Source: Candidatus Villigracilaceae bacterium
GTDB taxonomy: Bacteria > Chloroflexota > Anaerolineae > Anaerolineales > Villigracilaceae
Direction: 5' to 3'
NCBI GenBank assembly: GCA_026645935.1
Contig: JAPKMP010000002.1
Span: 124,001-188,000, forward strand
Length of the DNA: 64,000 nucleotides
The notes below the pieces were generated by a model, which had not been told where the DNA came from, searched no databases, and saw only the letters and a program-made list of their open reading frames with translations. This document shows positions 25,656-35,109 of this stretch, piece after piece. The translations under genes and the position numbers were made by a program. The first letter of the stretch is position 1; the number at the start of each line of letters is the position of its first letter.

Positions 25656-25664
25656 CTGATTGAA

Positions 25665-26951
25665 TTAATCCGCTGCCGCTTGCGCAGGCAAAGGCTCGAT
25701 GGACCTTCTCCAGAAAAACGCCCAATACATGAAAACGGAAATGGTGTAAAGCGTGATCGTCCCGATGAAGGGAGGCGCGAAACCGTATTTGACCTGCAGC
25801 CAGCCGCTGATGGTGGGACTGAACGCCCAACCGAAGTTCCATGCCATGCTGGTGAGACTGGCAACCGTGGCGCGGCCTGAAGGGTCGACGTGCTCCATCA
25901 CGAACGCTTGATAAACGGGGCTGCTCATATTCATCAACGCAAGACGGATGTAGTAGGTTGCTGCGCCGACCCAGAAGATTGGTGAAAAACCAAGCAGGAT
26001 AAGAAACGGGATGGACAACGCCTGTGAAATGACAACCAATTGGATCTTTCCGGTTCGATCGGCGAGAGGAGGCGCGGCGAGCAAACCGATGCCCATCGCC
26101 AAGGATCCCCATGCGAACAATGCGCCGATCACCGGGTCGGGCTGGTTATGAACAACGCGGAAGAACACATTCATGAACGGCATGATGAGCCCGGCGCCGA
26201 GAGAGGTAAGCAGCATGGGCAGGATGAACTTGACGAGCAGGCCGGGGTGTTTCGCTGCATATTCAAAAGGTGCAAACACAGCGCGCTGGCTTCGAGAGAT
26301 ATTCGGCGATTTGATGAAGACCAGGGGGAGAACGGCTATGATTGCAAAAATCCCCGAGACCAGAATTGAGTTGCCGTAGGCGTGACTGCTGGTTGGCGGG
26401 ACGTTTTGCGCCTGTCCCATCCAGGTTGGCAGATAACCGCCGATCCAGTTGCCGACGGATGCCATGGTCATGGTGAGTCCCTGACCGAAACTGAACAGAT
26501 ATGTGCGTTCCTTCTCGTCGCTGTTTTCCATCAGGAAGGGAGACATGGTCACGCCTGCCAGGCTTTGCGCGAGACCGGAAATAACGTTCATGGCGTAGAG
26601 TGACGTTTCCGTCTGCCAGAGCGCCATGGCGAGGATGGAGATGGCAAGCAAGGCGCTCGAAAGCACGAGAGAAGATTTGCGCCCGATCGTGTCCGCGAGA
26701 TAGCCCATGGGCAGGGCGGCGATCAACGCAACGAAACTGCTGGTGGTGATGAGGTTACCCAACACCGACTCGTCGAAACCGAGGCTGAGCGCATAGAAAT
26801 TGAAAATGAGCCGGAAGACGCCCATCACCGCGCCGGTGATGACGACATTGAGAAGATAAAGCCGCGCATTCGGCTTGAATGCGCGGATGTGAGAGCTGTA
26901 CTCTCCCAGGATGCGAAAGGGATTGCGGGCTGGTGGGTTTTGTGTGTTCAT
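25665..26951 (-). CDS. Major facilitator superfamily transporter
   Basis: The 428-residue protein has 12 predicted transmembrane helices. The loop between helices 2 and 3 carries GYLADTIGRKSSL, the MFS D-x-x-G-R-K/R motif. It is probably an exporter. Its ATG overlaps the TGA of the ArsR-type regulator gene by 4 nt, so both are translated from one mRNA and the regulator probably controls it. The cargo cannot be read from sequence; drug or metabolite efflux is plausible. Confidence 0.88.
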   Translation of the reverse strand: MNTQNPPARNPFRILGEYSSHIRAFKPNARLYLLNVVITGAVMGVFRLIFNFYALSLGFDESVLGNLITTSSFVALIAALPMGYLADTIGRKSSLVLSSALLAISILAMALWQTETSLYAMNVISGLAQSLAGVTMSPFLMENSDEKERTYLFSFGQGLTMTMASVGNWIGGYLPTWMGQAQNVPPTSSHAYGNSILVSGIFAIIAVLPLVFIKSPNISRSQRAVFAPFEYAAKHPGLLVKFILPMLLTSLGAGLIMPFMNVFFRVVHNQPDPVIGALFAWGSLAMGIGLLAAPPLADRTGKIQLVVISQALSIPFLILLGFSPIFWVGAATYYIRLALMNMSSPVYQAFVMEHVDPSGRATVASLTSMAWNFGWAFSPTISGWLQVKYGFAPPFIGTITLYTISVFMYWAFFWRRSIEPLPAQAAAD

Positions 26952-28057
26952 GCCATTTCTTTGATCTGTTCGCCTTCAAGGAAGGCGTTTAAGTTTTGAT
27001 ATACGGCTTCGAGCGCCTGTTTGCGGGCGGTGTAGCGGTTCTCCTCGTGCATCAGCGAGAGTTCCACGAGGCCTGCAAGGCGCAATTCCCTCAGGTGGTG
27101 CGTCACGGTGGGCGGGCGGAGTTGAAGTTTGCGGGCGATCTCGGAAGGCGTCAGGCTTTCACTGGTGAGATAGCGCATGATCTTCAACCTCGTGGGATCC
27201 GCGAGTGCCTTAAGCGAACGAACCAGCGCATCGGGCACCATCTCACCTGGTACGACAGACATTTCTGCGGGGCGCGCGCCGAAGGCAAGCAACATGGTAT
27301 CGCCGCCGAATTTTTCAAAGAAGACCAAAGGTGTAGTCCAGAAGGCGGGGACAAGGACGAACGTCGAGGCATAGAATTCGCCGCCGAATTGAAGCCCCTG
27401 GGAGAGTTCGACGAAGAGCTCTTCAAAATCCATCGTGGAGGACAATGCCTGGGCTCTTTCCAACCCGGCCCGGAGCACGGGTTCGATGCGCTTTTCCTCC
27501 TCTTCGAAAAATGCCTGGTAGTAGGATTGGAACGCCGTCAGGAACGCTTCGCCCAGGTCCGCCTGCCGGCTCCACCAATCCATGGCGGATTCAACGGCTT
27601 CGCGTTTGATTCCGCCGTGTTTTTTGGTAAATAGTTTGTGGAAGAAATCCACATCGGAAGAAAGCCATTTTCCTTCATCTGCAATGCGCAAAAGAATCTG
27701 TCGAAAAGCCTTGTGTTTTTCATTCTCTTCGGGGTTGTCCGATTCGTAGTTTTCACGGACGCTGTACAACTCGATCAGCCGTTCGGCAGGCGGTATTTGT
27801 TTGAGCGCCCAAAGCGCGCTGATGGCATCTTTGGGGCTGGGAAGCGCGTTCAACCATTTGAGTGGAACCCCCAATAGCGGATACAACTCCTCCAGTAGTT
27901 TTCGTTCCGCCGCCGGGATTCTAGCGCGGACGCTGGCGGCATAGGATGGGCGGATGCCGAAATATTCAGGCTCGAGCAGGACGTGAAGGCTGATGAACAG
28001 TTCGTAGGCAGTGCCAAAATCCCAAACGATTTGAGGGGAGGAGGTGGGTTTCGCCAT
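26948..28057 (-). CDS. Long ArsR-type HTH transcriptional regulator
   Basis: The 369-residue protein has an ArsR winged helix at the C-terminus (about 285-360): LKALADPTRLKIMRYL, then the recognition segment LQLRPPTVTHHLRELRLAGLV. The N-terminal ~270 residues are helical and probably sense a ligand. No metal-binding CxC is seen, so metals are unlikely effectors. It overlaps the MFS gene and follows a small gene, forming a three-gene unit under one operator-like promoter, so negative autoregulation is likely. Confidence 0.87.
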   Translation of the reverse strand: MAKPTSSPQIVWDFGTAYELFISLHVLLEPEYFGIRPSYAASVRARIPAAERKLLEELYPLLGVPLKWLNALPSPKDAISALWALKQIPPAERLIELYSVRENYESDNPEENEKHKAFRQILLRIADEGKWLSSDVDFFHKLFTKKHGGIKREAVESAMDWWSRQADLGEAFLTAFQSYYQAFFEEEEKRIEPVLRAGLERAQALSSTMDFEELFVELSQGLQFGGEFYASTFVLVPAFWTTPLVFFEKFGGDTMLLAFGARPAEMSVVPGEMVPDALVRSLKALADPTRLKIMRYLTSESLTPSEIARKLQLRPPTVTHHLRELRLAGLVELSLMHEENRYTARKQALEAVYQNLNAFLEGEQIKEMA

Positions 28058-28084
28058 GGGGGAGATTCTCCGGAGTGAAATAAT

Positions 28085-28119
28085 CCGGGTGGCAGCTGTT
28101 ACAGGGGACTGCCACCCGG
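28085..28119 (-). repeat. 11-bp hairpin between the small gene and the ArsR-type gene
   Basis: CCGGGTGGCAG and its complement flank a 13-nt loop. It sits in the intercistronic gap and has no T-run on the minus strand; an mRNA-processing or attenuation role is possible. Confidence 0.6.
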
Positions 28120-28130
28120 CCTTGGAGGAG

Positions 28131-28361
28131 CTATTTTTTGCCTTTCAGTTTTTTGCCGATGGAAATCAATGTGTCTCCGGTGTTTTTGTCGATGGTTTCG
28201 TTGAAGGGCGGCACATGCTTGAAAAGCATACCCAGCGTTATGAGGGTCTGACCGGTTTCCCGTGTGAAAAGCCTTCGGGCGGAGGTTTCAGTTTCGGCGC
28301 AGTCTGAGGCGGATGTCGTTTTTATATTTTCCATGGTCGTGGTCTCTGTCGTAAGTGACAT
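28131..28361 (-). CDS. Small hypothetical protein, first gene of the ArsR/MFS unit
   Basis: The 76-residue protein has a threonine/serine-rich N-terminus and a lysine-rich end (SIGKKLKGKK). The central RETGQTLITLGMLFKHVPPF is amphipathic. No family is recognised. Evidence that it is real: AGAGAGGACACC before the ATG and a consensus promoter 57 nt upstream. It leads the operon, so it may be a regulator or accessory factor of the transporter. Confidence 0.65.
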   Translation of the reverse strand: MSLTTETTTMENIKTTSASDCAETETSARRLFTRETGQTLITLGMLFKHVPPFNETIDKNTGDTLISIGKKLKGKK

Positions 28362-28417
28362 GGTGTCCTCTCTCTCTGAACAGGACAGTTAGGTGACTGG
28401 CTGGCTTAGGCAAATAC

Positions 28418-28454
28418 CTAATTAGATGATAGTCTAAATTAGACGGTTTGTCAA
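28418..28454 (-). promoter_or_regulatory. Promoter with palindromic operator (ArsR/MFS operon)
   Basis: On the minus strand, TTGACA (28454-28449) and TATCAT (28431-28426) are 17 bp apart. A perfect palindrome GTCTAA-T-TTAGAC (28432-28444) fills the spacer, and a second palindrome CTAATTAG (28418-28425) lies just after the -10. A dimeric repressor bound here would block RNA polymerase. The adjacent ArsR-type protein is the obvious candidate. Confidence 0.8.
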
Positions 28455-28593
28455 GTTAATTAGCCATGGAAATTGTAAGAAAACGCCTGATTTTTAACAG
28501 TTTTTACTTAAAACAGCGGTTTTTCAGCCCCTGAAACTCCCTGTCTAAACGATTTGGTAACATCAGTGTTCTAATCAACGAAAGGAATAGGTC

Positions 28594-29406
28594 ATGAAAA
28601 GAAAAATTCTGGCGGGCGCGTTGATCGGGTTGAGTTCTGTTTTTCTACTGGCAAGCCTGGCGGGGATGGTCCTTGCCTGGGTTTATAACGAGCCAATGAC
28701 CCTCGAGGCGACGACCCGGCTCGCAGATGCGGAGGAGCAATTAACCCAGATCCAGGCCGACCTGCGCAAAGCCAAAGCCGAGGTCGAACGCGCTTTGCGG
28801 ATCATCCAATCGGCAGAGGATGCATTGGCTTCCCTTACTCAACAAGCGACAAGTGCCAGGGAAGCGTTGGATCAGGTCAATCAAACGTTGGACGATGAAC
28901 TGATTCCCGGCTTGGAAAATACGCGCGCAAGGATCAATGAAGTCCGTTCTGTGTTGGAGGATTTACGCGGCGCACTCGAACAGTTGAATTCCCTTCCCAT
29001 CATTAATTTCGAAGTGCCCGGCGACGAACTGCTGGCGGATATCATCTCCGGGGTCGATTCGCTGGATGCGGAAATCGCGGACGTGCAGGACCTTGCCCAA
29101 CGCGCCTCGGTCTTTATCAGCGATACATCTTATTTGCTTGGCGGCGATTTCCAGACGACAAAAGAGAATCTACAAGACCTGCTTGAAACCCTTGAAGGCT
29201 ACGATACGAAAATTAACGACTGGCTGGCAGAGGTGCGGAACTTGAAAGATTCCACTCCCGGCTGGATCGACCGCGCTTCTTTCTCCCTTTCGCTTGTCCT
29301 GTTCTGGTTTGCCTTTTCCCAGCTCGGGCTGATTCTGCACGGGCTGGCGATCCGGCGCGGGGAGAATCCGTGGGAGGTTTTGAAGAGAAAGGCAGACCCC
29401 GTGTAG
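28594..29406 (+). CDS. Coiled-coil membrane protein of unknown function
   Basis: The 270-residue protein has an N-terminal transmembrane segment (about 7-30). A long heptad-rich coiled coil follows (about 38-130), and again about 150-220. A second transmembrane helix (about 235-258) comes before a short basic cytoplasmic tail. Both ends are therefore on the same side, with the coiled coil extracytoplasmic. No family is recognised. AAAGGAATAG precedes the ATG. It lies upstream of the kinase gene with a 76-bp gap; a structural or signalling partnership is only a guess. Confidence 0.75.
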   Translation: MKRKILAGALIGLSSVFLLASLAGMVLAWVYNEPMTLEATTRLADAEEQLTQIQADLRKAKAEVERALRIIQSAEDALASLTQQATSAREALDQVNQTLDDELIPGLENTRARINEVRSVLEDLRGALEQLNSLPIINFEVPGDELLADIISGVDSLDAEIADVQDLAQRASVFISDTSYLLGGDFQTTKENLQDLLETLEGYDTKINDWLAEVRNLKDSTPGWIDRASFSLSLVLFWFAFSQLGLILHGLAIRRGENPWEVLKRKADPV

Positions 29407-29482
29407 CTACCAATAGAAATTGCAATTGAGCCAAAGAATGGGTGATGATAAAATTTATCCTATCTCACTCGATGGGAAAGGT

Positions 29483-32287
29483 ATGAACGATTTATCCGGG
29501 CAGTATCTCGGACGTTATCGCCTCACCGAACGGCTTGGAGAAGGGGGCATGGCAGTCGTTTACAAGGGGTACGACACCCGTCTTGAACGAGATGTGGCGG
29601 TCAAGATCATTCGATCGGGGGCGTTTCCCACTGACACCTTGGGGGAGATTTTAAAGCGCTTCGAACGCGAAGCAAAGTCTCTGGCAAAACTTTCCCATCC
29701 AAACATAGTCAAAGTTTACGATTATGGGGAACACGAGGGCGAACCCTATCTTGTGATGGAATACCTACCGGGCGGGACATTGAAGAAGCTGCTTGGAAAA
29801 TCCCAACCCTGGCAGGACGCGCTTCGTTTGATCCTGCCTGTTGCGCGCGGCGTGTCATACGCCCATCAGCGTGGGGTCTTGCACCGCGACATCAAACCGG
29901 CAAATGTATTGATGACGGATGGGGGCGAGCCGATGCTCTCCGATTTTGGGATCGCCAAGTTATTTGGCGGCGACCAGACCACCACATTGACCGGTTCCGG
30001 CATGGCGATCGGCACGCCGGACTACATGGCTCCTGAACAATGGACGGGTGTTACAAGCCCGCAATCGGATTTGTATTCGCTGGCGATAGTTTTGTATGAA
30101 ATGGTAACCGGGCGAAAGCCTTACGAAGCAGATACGCCCGCCGAGCTACTCATCAAACAGGCAACCCAACCCCTTCCAAGCCCGCGTGAATTCGCTGTAG
30201 ATTTGCCGGAAGCCGTAGAGCAAGTTTTGCTCACATCTCTGGCAAGGGAGCCGAAGGATCGCTTCGAAAGCATCGCTGCCTTTATTAAAGCATTGGAATA
30301 TCTGGAAGTAACCGCGTCCATTGATCTTTCTCACGTCCCCAAAAAGCCCATCGAAAAAACTGTAAAACTTCATCCGCCGGAACCTGTCGCCCATATTCCC
30401 ACGAAAACTTTCCCGCAAGTTCGCGGGGATACGATGCACGCTCAAGATTTGGTCTTACCCGAAAAGAGGAGCATCATCCCGAAACCGGTTGAGGCGAATA
30501 AATCATCTCGTAGGTGGGTTGGATTTCTGATTGGCGGAGCGCTGATCGCATTTGGCTTGTGGTTTGCCTCCCCTTCCATGGGAAAGTGGGTTGAGTCTGC
30601 GCCGGAAGTGACGGAAGTATCATTGCCCACTCCGACTGCTACTGAAGCAATACAATCAATTGAAACATTAACCCCGGATAGCACAGCGACTGAGTCTTCC
30701 CCAACCCCCGAACCCGGCGCAGTTCAGATTTCTCCGGTTGACGAGATGCGTATCCACTATATACCGGCGGGGACGTTTACCATGGGCGAGTCCGCCCCTA
30801 CCATGTCTGTCAAATGCCAAGAAAGTGGCTCCCCGCCACATGGATGCGATGTTGATCGATTTACCGATGGTGAACCTGCGCATCAGGTTTATTTGGATGC
30901 TTATTGGATGGACGAAACCGAAGTCACAAATGAGAAATATCAAAAATGCGTTACCGCCGGTGAATGCAAGGAACCGTCTAGCTTGAGTCCGTATTACCAG
31001 GATGATCGGTATGGTAACTATCCGGTCGTTTTCGTTTCATGGGAGGATGCAAATAGTTATTGCCGTTGGGCGGGACGTAGACTTCCCACAGAGGCGGAGT
31101 GGGAAAAAGCCGCTCGCGGCGAAGATGGTCGTACCTATCCGTGGGGTGAATCCTTTGGAACCGAGTACGCCAACTACAATACCTCACCAGGCGATGTGAC
31201 CGAAGTCGGGAGTTATGAACTTGGTAAAAGTCCCTACGGCTTATACGATATGGCTGGGAACGTGTGGGAGATCGTTGCTGATTGGTATCAGGAAGATTAT
31301 TTCAAAACATTGGGCGATAATACTGTAAATCCTCAGGGACCCGCAAATGGGGACGTGCATGTTAGAAAAGGAGGTGGTTTCTTGTATAACGACATTCAAT
31401 CCGCACAACGAGATGGCGGAGGTGGGGATTTTCCCACTAATGAAATAGGTTTCCGTTGCACGATTTCTGACGCTTTATTAGCACAACAATCCTCAATTGA
31501 GCAGACGCAGACTCCCGAATCAGATCCTTTGCCAACTAAAATCACGGACGATAAAGGCGTGTCAATGGCGCTTGTACCAGCGGGCGAATTTACGATGGGG
31601 AGCATGGATGGAGAGGCTGATGAACAGCCCGTTCACCAGGTATATCTGGATAGCTTTTATATGGATAAGTACGAAGTAACAAACATATTGTATAGAGCCT
31701 GTGTCGATGCGGGAGTTTGTATCCCTCCCGTCCCAAATCGTTACACTCAGAAAGGTTATTTCACCGACGGCTCATTTTATAACTATCCAGTGGTATCTAT
31801 GGGGTGGGACATGGCGAAGGCGTATTGCGAATGGCGCGGCGCACGGCTGCCCACTGAAGCGGAATGGGAAAAGGCTGCCCGCGGAACGGAGGGGAGAATC
31901 TATCCATGGGGAAATATTTTCGATGGCAGTCTGGTTAATTTTTGCGATGCCTATTGCGTCTTTCAAAATAATAACCCGGCATTTACAGATAATTATTCCT
32001 ACACATCCCCAGTCGGCGCATTTCCACAAGGTGCGAGCCCCTACGGTATTCACGATATGGCAGGCAATGCTGTCGAGTGGGTTGCCGATTGGTATAGTGA
32101 GAGTTATTATTTCCAATCGCCTCTAATAAATCCAATCGGACCGACAACAGGTTCCGTGCGCGTAGCACGAGGTGGTAGTTGGGGCTCAAACGACTTTGGG
32201 ATCCGTACGACGGAACGCTCTGGTGCTCCGGATAGTTATCATACTAACCTGATGTCGGGTTTTCGTTGTGTAAGGGATGCTCAATGA
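29483..32287 (+). CDS. Serine/threonine protein kinase fused to two FGE-sulfatase (SUMF1-like) domains
   Basis: The 934-residue protein starts with a Hanks-type kinase (about 10-275). It has glycine loop GEGGMAVVYKG, Lys41, HRDIKPAN (134-141) and DFG (154-156), so it should be active. A basic linker and one transmembrane helix follow (about 344-363), then a Thr/Pro-rich stalk. Two tandem FGE-sulfatase domains come last (about 422-650 and 685-930). Each has the GTFTMG/GEFTMG start, RRLPTEAEWEKAARG-like block and MAGN motif. The kinase faces the cytoplasm and the FGE domains face outside. The ATG at 29483 is used; the frame extends to a TTG at 29420 without support. Confidence 0.92.
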   Translation: MNDLSGQYLGRYRLTERLGEGGMAVVYKGYDTRLERDVAVKIIRSGAFPTDTLGEILKRFEREAKSLAKLSHPNIVKVYDYGEHEGEPYLVMEYLPGGTLKKLLGKSQPWQDALRLILPVARGVSYAHQRGVLHRDIKPANVLMTDGGEPMLSDFGIAKLFGGDQTTTLTGSGMAIGTPDYMAPEQWTGVTSPQSDLYSLAIVLYEMVTGRKPYEADTPAELLIKQATQPLPSPREFAVDLPEAVEQVLLTSLAREPKDRFESIAAFIKALEYLEVTASIDLSHVPKKPIEKTVKLHPPEPVAHIPTKTFPQVRGDTMHAQDLVLPEKRSIIPKPVEANKSSRRWVGFLIGGALIAFGLWFASPSMGKWVESAPEVTEVSLPTPTATEAIQSIETLTPDSTATESSPTPEPGAVQISPVDEMRIHYIPAGTFTMGESAPTMSVKCQESGSPPHGCDVDRFTDGEPAHQVYLDAYWMDETEVTNEKYQKCVTAGECKEPSSLSPYYQDDRYGNYPVVFVSWEDANSYCRWAGRRLPTEAEWEKAARGEDGRTYPWGESFGTEYANYNTSPGDVTEVGSYELGKSPYGLYDMAGNVWEIVADWYQEDYFKTLGDNTVNPQGPANGDVHVRKGGGFLYNDIQSAQRDGGGGDFPTNEIGFRCTISDALLAQQSSIEQTQTPESDPLPTKITDDKGVSMALVPAGEFTMGSMDGEADEQPVHQVYLDSFYMDKYEVTNILYRACVDAGVCIPPVPNRYTQKGYFTDGSFYNYPVVSMGWDMAKAYCEWRGARLPTEAEWEKAARGTEGRIYPWGNIFDGSLVNFCDAYCVFQNNNPAFTDNYSYTSPVGAFPQGASPYGIHDMAGNAVEWVADWYSESYYFQSPLINPIGPTTGSVRVARGGSWGSNDFGIRTTERSGAPDSYHTNLMSGFRCVRDAQ

Positions 32288-32290
32288 TCT

Positions 32291-33085
32291 TTACCTCCCC
32301 GGCCACGGAATCTCAGCCGGACCCGCATAACCATGTTTCTCTTGAATATACACCCTTCCATGTGAGGGTACGGAGCAGCCAACCTCGTCGGTGAAGGTGA
32401 TCTCTGGCACGCGCGAGCCTAGGGTATCGAAGTAGATCTCGCCGTCCTTGCAGTACCAGATTTCGACGATGTAGGGGAACATGTACTCGTTTTCGTATTT
32501 GCCGGGGCTGACGATGACCTCCACCCATTTCACGATCACTTCGTCGCCTTCGCGCTCGGCGGTAAGCACGGTCGTGGGACCGTAATACGGCGAGACGGGG
32601 ATCTTATATTCGCCGGGGTACACCATGCGAAGGGACTCAATGCTTGCGCCGTTATCGATGGAGACCTGGGTCGAATCCAGCCAGCAGTCCTGCGTCCCGT
32701 TTTCCACCAGCACCCAGTCATTTTTCCCTTCGGTGCGCCCGAGCAGGCGGATGGGGGTGTTGATATTGAACGCGATCAGATAAAGATAATTCCTGCCGGG
32801 TCCGTAACGGCAGACGATCTTCTCAACGGATACTTTGGCTTTCAGGCTTTCCACCGGAGTGGATGTTGCAGTGGGAATCGGAGTCTCTGTCGGTGGGATA
32901 GGGCTGGGGGTGAGAGTCTCGGTTGGCGTGAGGGCGGCGGTCAATGTTTCGGTGAGAGCGGGCTCTTCGTTGATTGAATCAGGCTCCGGCGTGGAAACCG
33001 AGGCGCTGCCCTGCTCTTGTCGAAGGACGGGCGCGCATGCGCTCAATATTAGAATTAAAGAAGCGAATATCAGAGTGCGGGTCAT
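32291..33085 (-). CDS. SH3-domain lipoprotein
   Basis: The 264-residue protein has a lipoprotein signal peptide with lipobox LSAC (Cys17), then a long Thr/Pro/Glu-rich stalk (about 25-78). A bacterial SH3-like module follows (about 82-145: CRYGPGRNYLYLIAFNINTP...WVLVEN...CWL). The last ~110 residues are a cysteine-containing domain of unknown type. SH3b lipoproteins often bind the cell wall. Its stop lies 3 nt from the stop of the convergent kinase gene. The start has only a weak site (GGA). Confidence 0.8.
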   Translation of the reverse strand: MTRTLIFASLILILSACAPVLRQEQGSASVSTPEPDSINEEPALTETLTAALTPTETLTPSPIPPTETPIPTATSTPVESLKAKVSVEKIVCRYGPGRNYLYLIAFNINTPIRLLGRTEGKNDWVLVENGTQDCWLDSTQVSIDNGASIESLRMVYPGEYKIPVSPYYGPTTVLTAEREGDEVIVKWVEVIVSPGKYENEYMFPYIVEIWYCKDGEIYFDTLGSRVPEITFTDEVGCSVPSHGRVYIQEKHGYAGPAEIPWPGR

Positions 33086-33179
33086 GTTGAGTCCATTCCA
33101 GTTCTAAGGTTTTCGCAATTGTACCGAAAAGTTTAGGAAACCTTTAGGGTCTTTTCATTATTTGGTGATTTTTTTTCGT

Positions 33180-33185
33180 TATAAT
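33180..33185 (+). promoter_or_regulatory. -10 element of a probable leaderless VanW transcript
   Basis: TATAAT lies 8 nt before the ATG at 33194, with no ribosome binding site between. Confidence 0.55.
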
Positions 33186-33193
33186 TCTGCCCC

Positions 33194-35068
33194 ATGAGCG
33201 CATTGATCTCGGGACGCGACTTTCCAAAACAAATCATCGCCGCGTTGAGCGGCGGGTTTGCGTTATTCATTTTCATCGTCCTTGTGTGGGCGGTTGGCTA
33301 TCAATTGTCGTACGCCGGGCGGATTTTTCCCGGCGTATCTGTGGCGGGTGTGGATCTTTCCGGGCTTTCCCGCAGCGAAGCCGCATTGAAGTTGAGTCAA
33401 ACGCTTTCCTATCCGAACACGGGCAAGGTGCTTTTCCGTGACGGGGATAAAGTGTGGGTGGCTTCTCCGGTCGAGTTGGGCATGGTCTTCGATCCCACCG
33501 CCAGTGCGAACGCAGCCTACGATCACGGACGCAAAGGCGGATTTTTTGCGGCTCTTTCGGGACAAGTCAGCGCGCGCGGTCTCGGAGCAGACGTTGCTCC
33601 GGTGGTGATCTTCGATCAGCGCGTGGCTTATGCTTATTTGCAGAATATTGCAACCCAGGTGGATCAGCCTGTTGCCGAGGCCGTCCTGCGCGTGGAGGGG
33701 ACGAATGTGGTTTCGGAGCCGGGTCGTTTGGGACGTTCTTTGAACCTGGATGCAACTTTGATCTATCTCGGCGCGCAATTGCAAAGTTTTCGAGACGGCG
33801 AAGTGCCGCTTGTCATTCAAGAAACCGCGCCGCGGATGTTGGATGTGACCGCGCAAGCCGAACAGGCGCGGATCATGCTCAGCCAGTCCTTTACCATGTA
33901 CCTGCCCAACACGGCGGCGGGCGATCCCGGTCCGTGGACGTTCGATGTGCCTGTTCTGGCGAACATGCTTGTGGCAACAGTTGTAGACTCAGGCGGCGCG
34001 CAGCAGGTGCAGGTCGGGCTGGACGAAAAGGAATTGCGCAAATCGCTGGGCGACCTGAAAGTGATCGTGGACCGATTACCGCGCGACGCGCGGTTTGAGT
34101 TCAACGATTCGACGGGGCAGATCGAAGCGATCTCCCCCTCGACCGTCGGCCGCGTGATGGATGTGGAAGCCAGCATCGATGCGATCAACTCGGCGTTACA
34201 GCGCGGCGAGCACAGCGTCAATCTTATTGTCGCAGAAGGACAGCCCGCAGTATCGGATCAAGCCACAGGCGCGGAATTGGGAATCGTGCAACTGATCGCC
34301 ACTCAGACGACCTACTTTTACGGTTCCAGCGAGGCGCGTATTCAAAATATCGTTACCGCCGCCTCGCAGTATCACGGTTTGCTGGTCGCTCCCGGCGAAA
34401 CCTTCTCGATGGGCAGCGTCCTCGGCGATGTGAGTCTGGAAAACGGGTACGCGGAAGCGCTCATCATCTATGGCGGACGCACCATCAAAGGCGTGGGCGG
34501 CGGCGTGTGTCAGGTCAGTACCACGCTCTTTCGCACGGTCTTCTTCGCGGGCTTTCCGGTCATCGAACGGTATTCTCATGCGTATCGCGTGTCATATTAC
34601 GAAATGAATGAAAGGGCGCAGGTGGATACCCAATTCGCAGGGATGGATGCCACGGTTTATTTCCCGTTGGTGGATTTCAAATTCCAGAACGACACACCGT
34701 ATTGGTTGTTGATGGAGACCTACGTCAATGTTGGCGCGCGCACGCTGATCTGGAAACTCTACTCCACCAGCGATAATCGGTCTGTTACATGGGAGACGAC
34801 CGGTCCGCAAAATGTCGTCCCGCCCCCGGAAACGGTCTTCGAGGAAAATTCGGATCTTAAACCCAACGAGATCAAACAGGTGGATTATGCCGCTGAAGGC
34901 GCAGATGTGACTGTGACGCGCACGGTCTGGCGCGGAGGCTTGGTTTATTTTACAGATCAATTCCAAACTCACTATGAACCGTGGGCGGCGGTCTGTCAGT
35001 ATGGACCCGAGACGGAAGATCCGCTCAGGCTGGCAAGAAAAAATAAAGTCTGCAACGTGAGTTCGTAA
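33194..35068 (+). CDS. VanW-family cell-wall protein with peptidoglycan-binding-like domains
   Basis: The 624-residue protein has an N-terminal transmembrane anchor (about 15-40), then two YoaR-like putative peptidoglycan-binding modules (about 45-360; each starts near a GVSVAGVDLSGLSRSEA-like segment). A VanW domain follows (about 370-520: FSMGSVLGDVSLENGY, GVGGGVCQVSTTLF, ERYSHAYRVSYY). A G5-like tail ends the protein. The VanW cysteine in GGGVCQVSTT is present. The function is cell-envelope related but not biochemically defined. It starts a same-strand run with Trm112, HEAT and LCP genes. Confidence 0.88.
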   Translation: MSALISGRDFPKQIIAALSGGFALFIFIVLVWAVGYQLSYAGRIFPGVSVAGVDLSGLSRSEAALKLSQTLSYPNTGKVLFRDGDKVWVASPVELGMVFDPTASANAAYDHGRKGGFFAALSGQVSARGLGADVAPVVIFDQRVAYAYLQNIATQVDQPVAEAVLRVEGTNVVSEPGRLGRSLNLDATLIYLGAQLQSFRDGEVPLVIQETAPRMLDVTAQAEQARIMLSQSFTMYLPNTAAGDPGPWTFDVPVLANMLVATVVDSGGAQQVQVGLDEKELRKSLGDLKVIVDRLPRDARFEFNDSTGQIEAISPSTVGRVMDVEASIDAINSALQRGEHSVNLIVAEGQPAVSDQATGAELGIVQLIATQTTYFYGSSEARIQNIVTAASQYHGLLVAPGETFSMGSVLGDVSLENGYAEALIIYGGRTIKGVGGGVCQVSTTLFRTVFFAGFPVIERYSHAYRVSYYEMNERAQVDTQFAGMDATVYFPLVDFKFQNDTPYWLLMETYVNVGARTLIWKLYSTSDNRSVTWETTGPQNVVPPPETVFEENSDLKPNEIKQVDYAAEGADVTVTRTVWRGGLVYFTDQFQTHYEPWAAVCQYGPETEDPLRLARKNKVCNVSS

Positions 35069-35109
35069 AACCTGGCATGGTACAATCCCTCCCCGGATAA
35101 GGAGAAACA

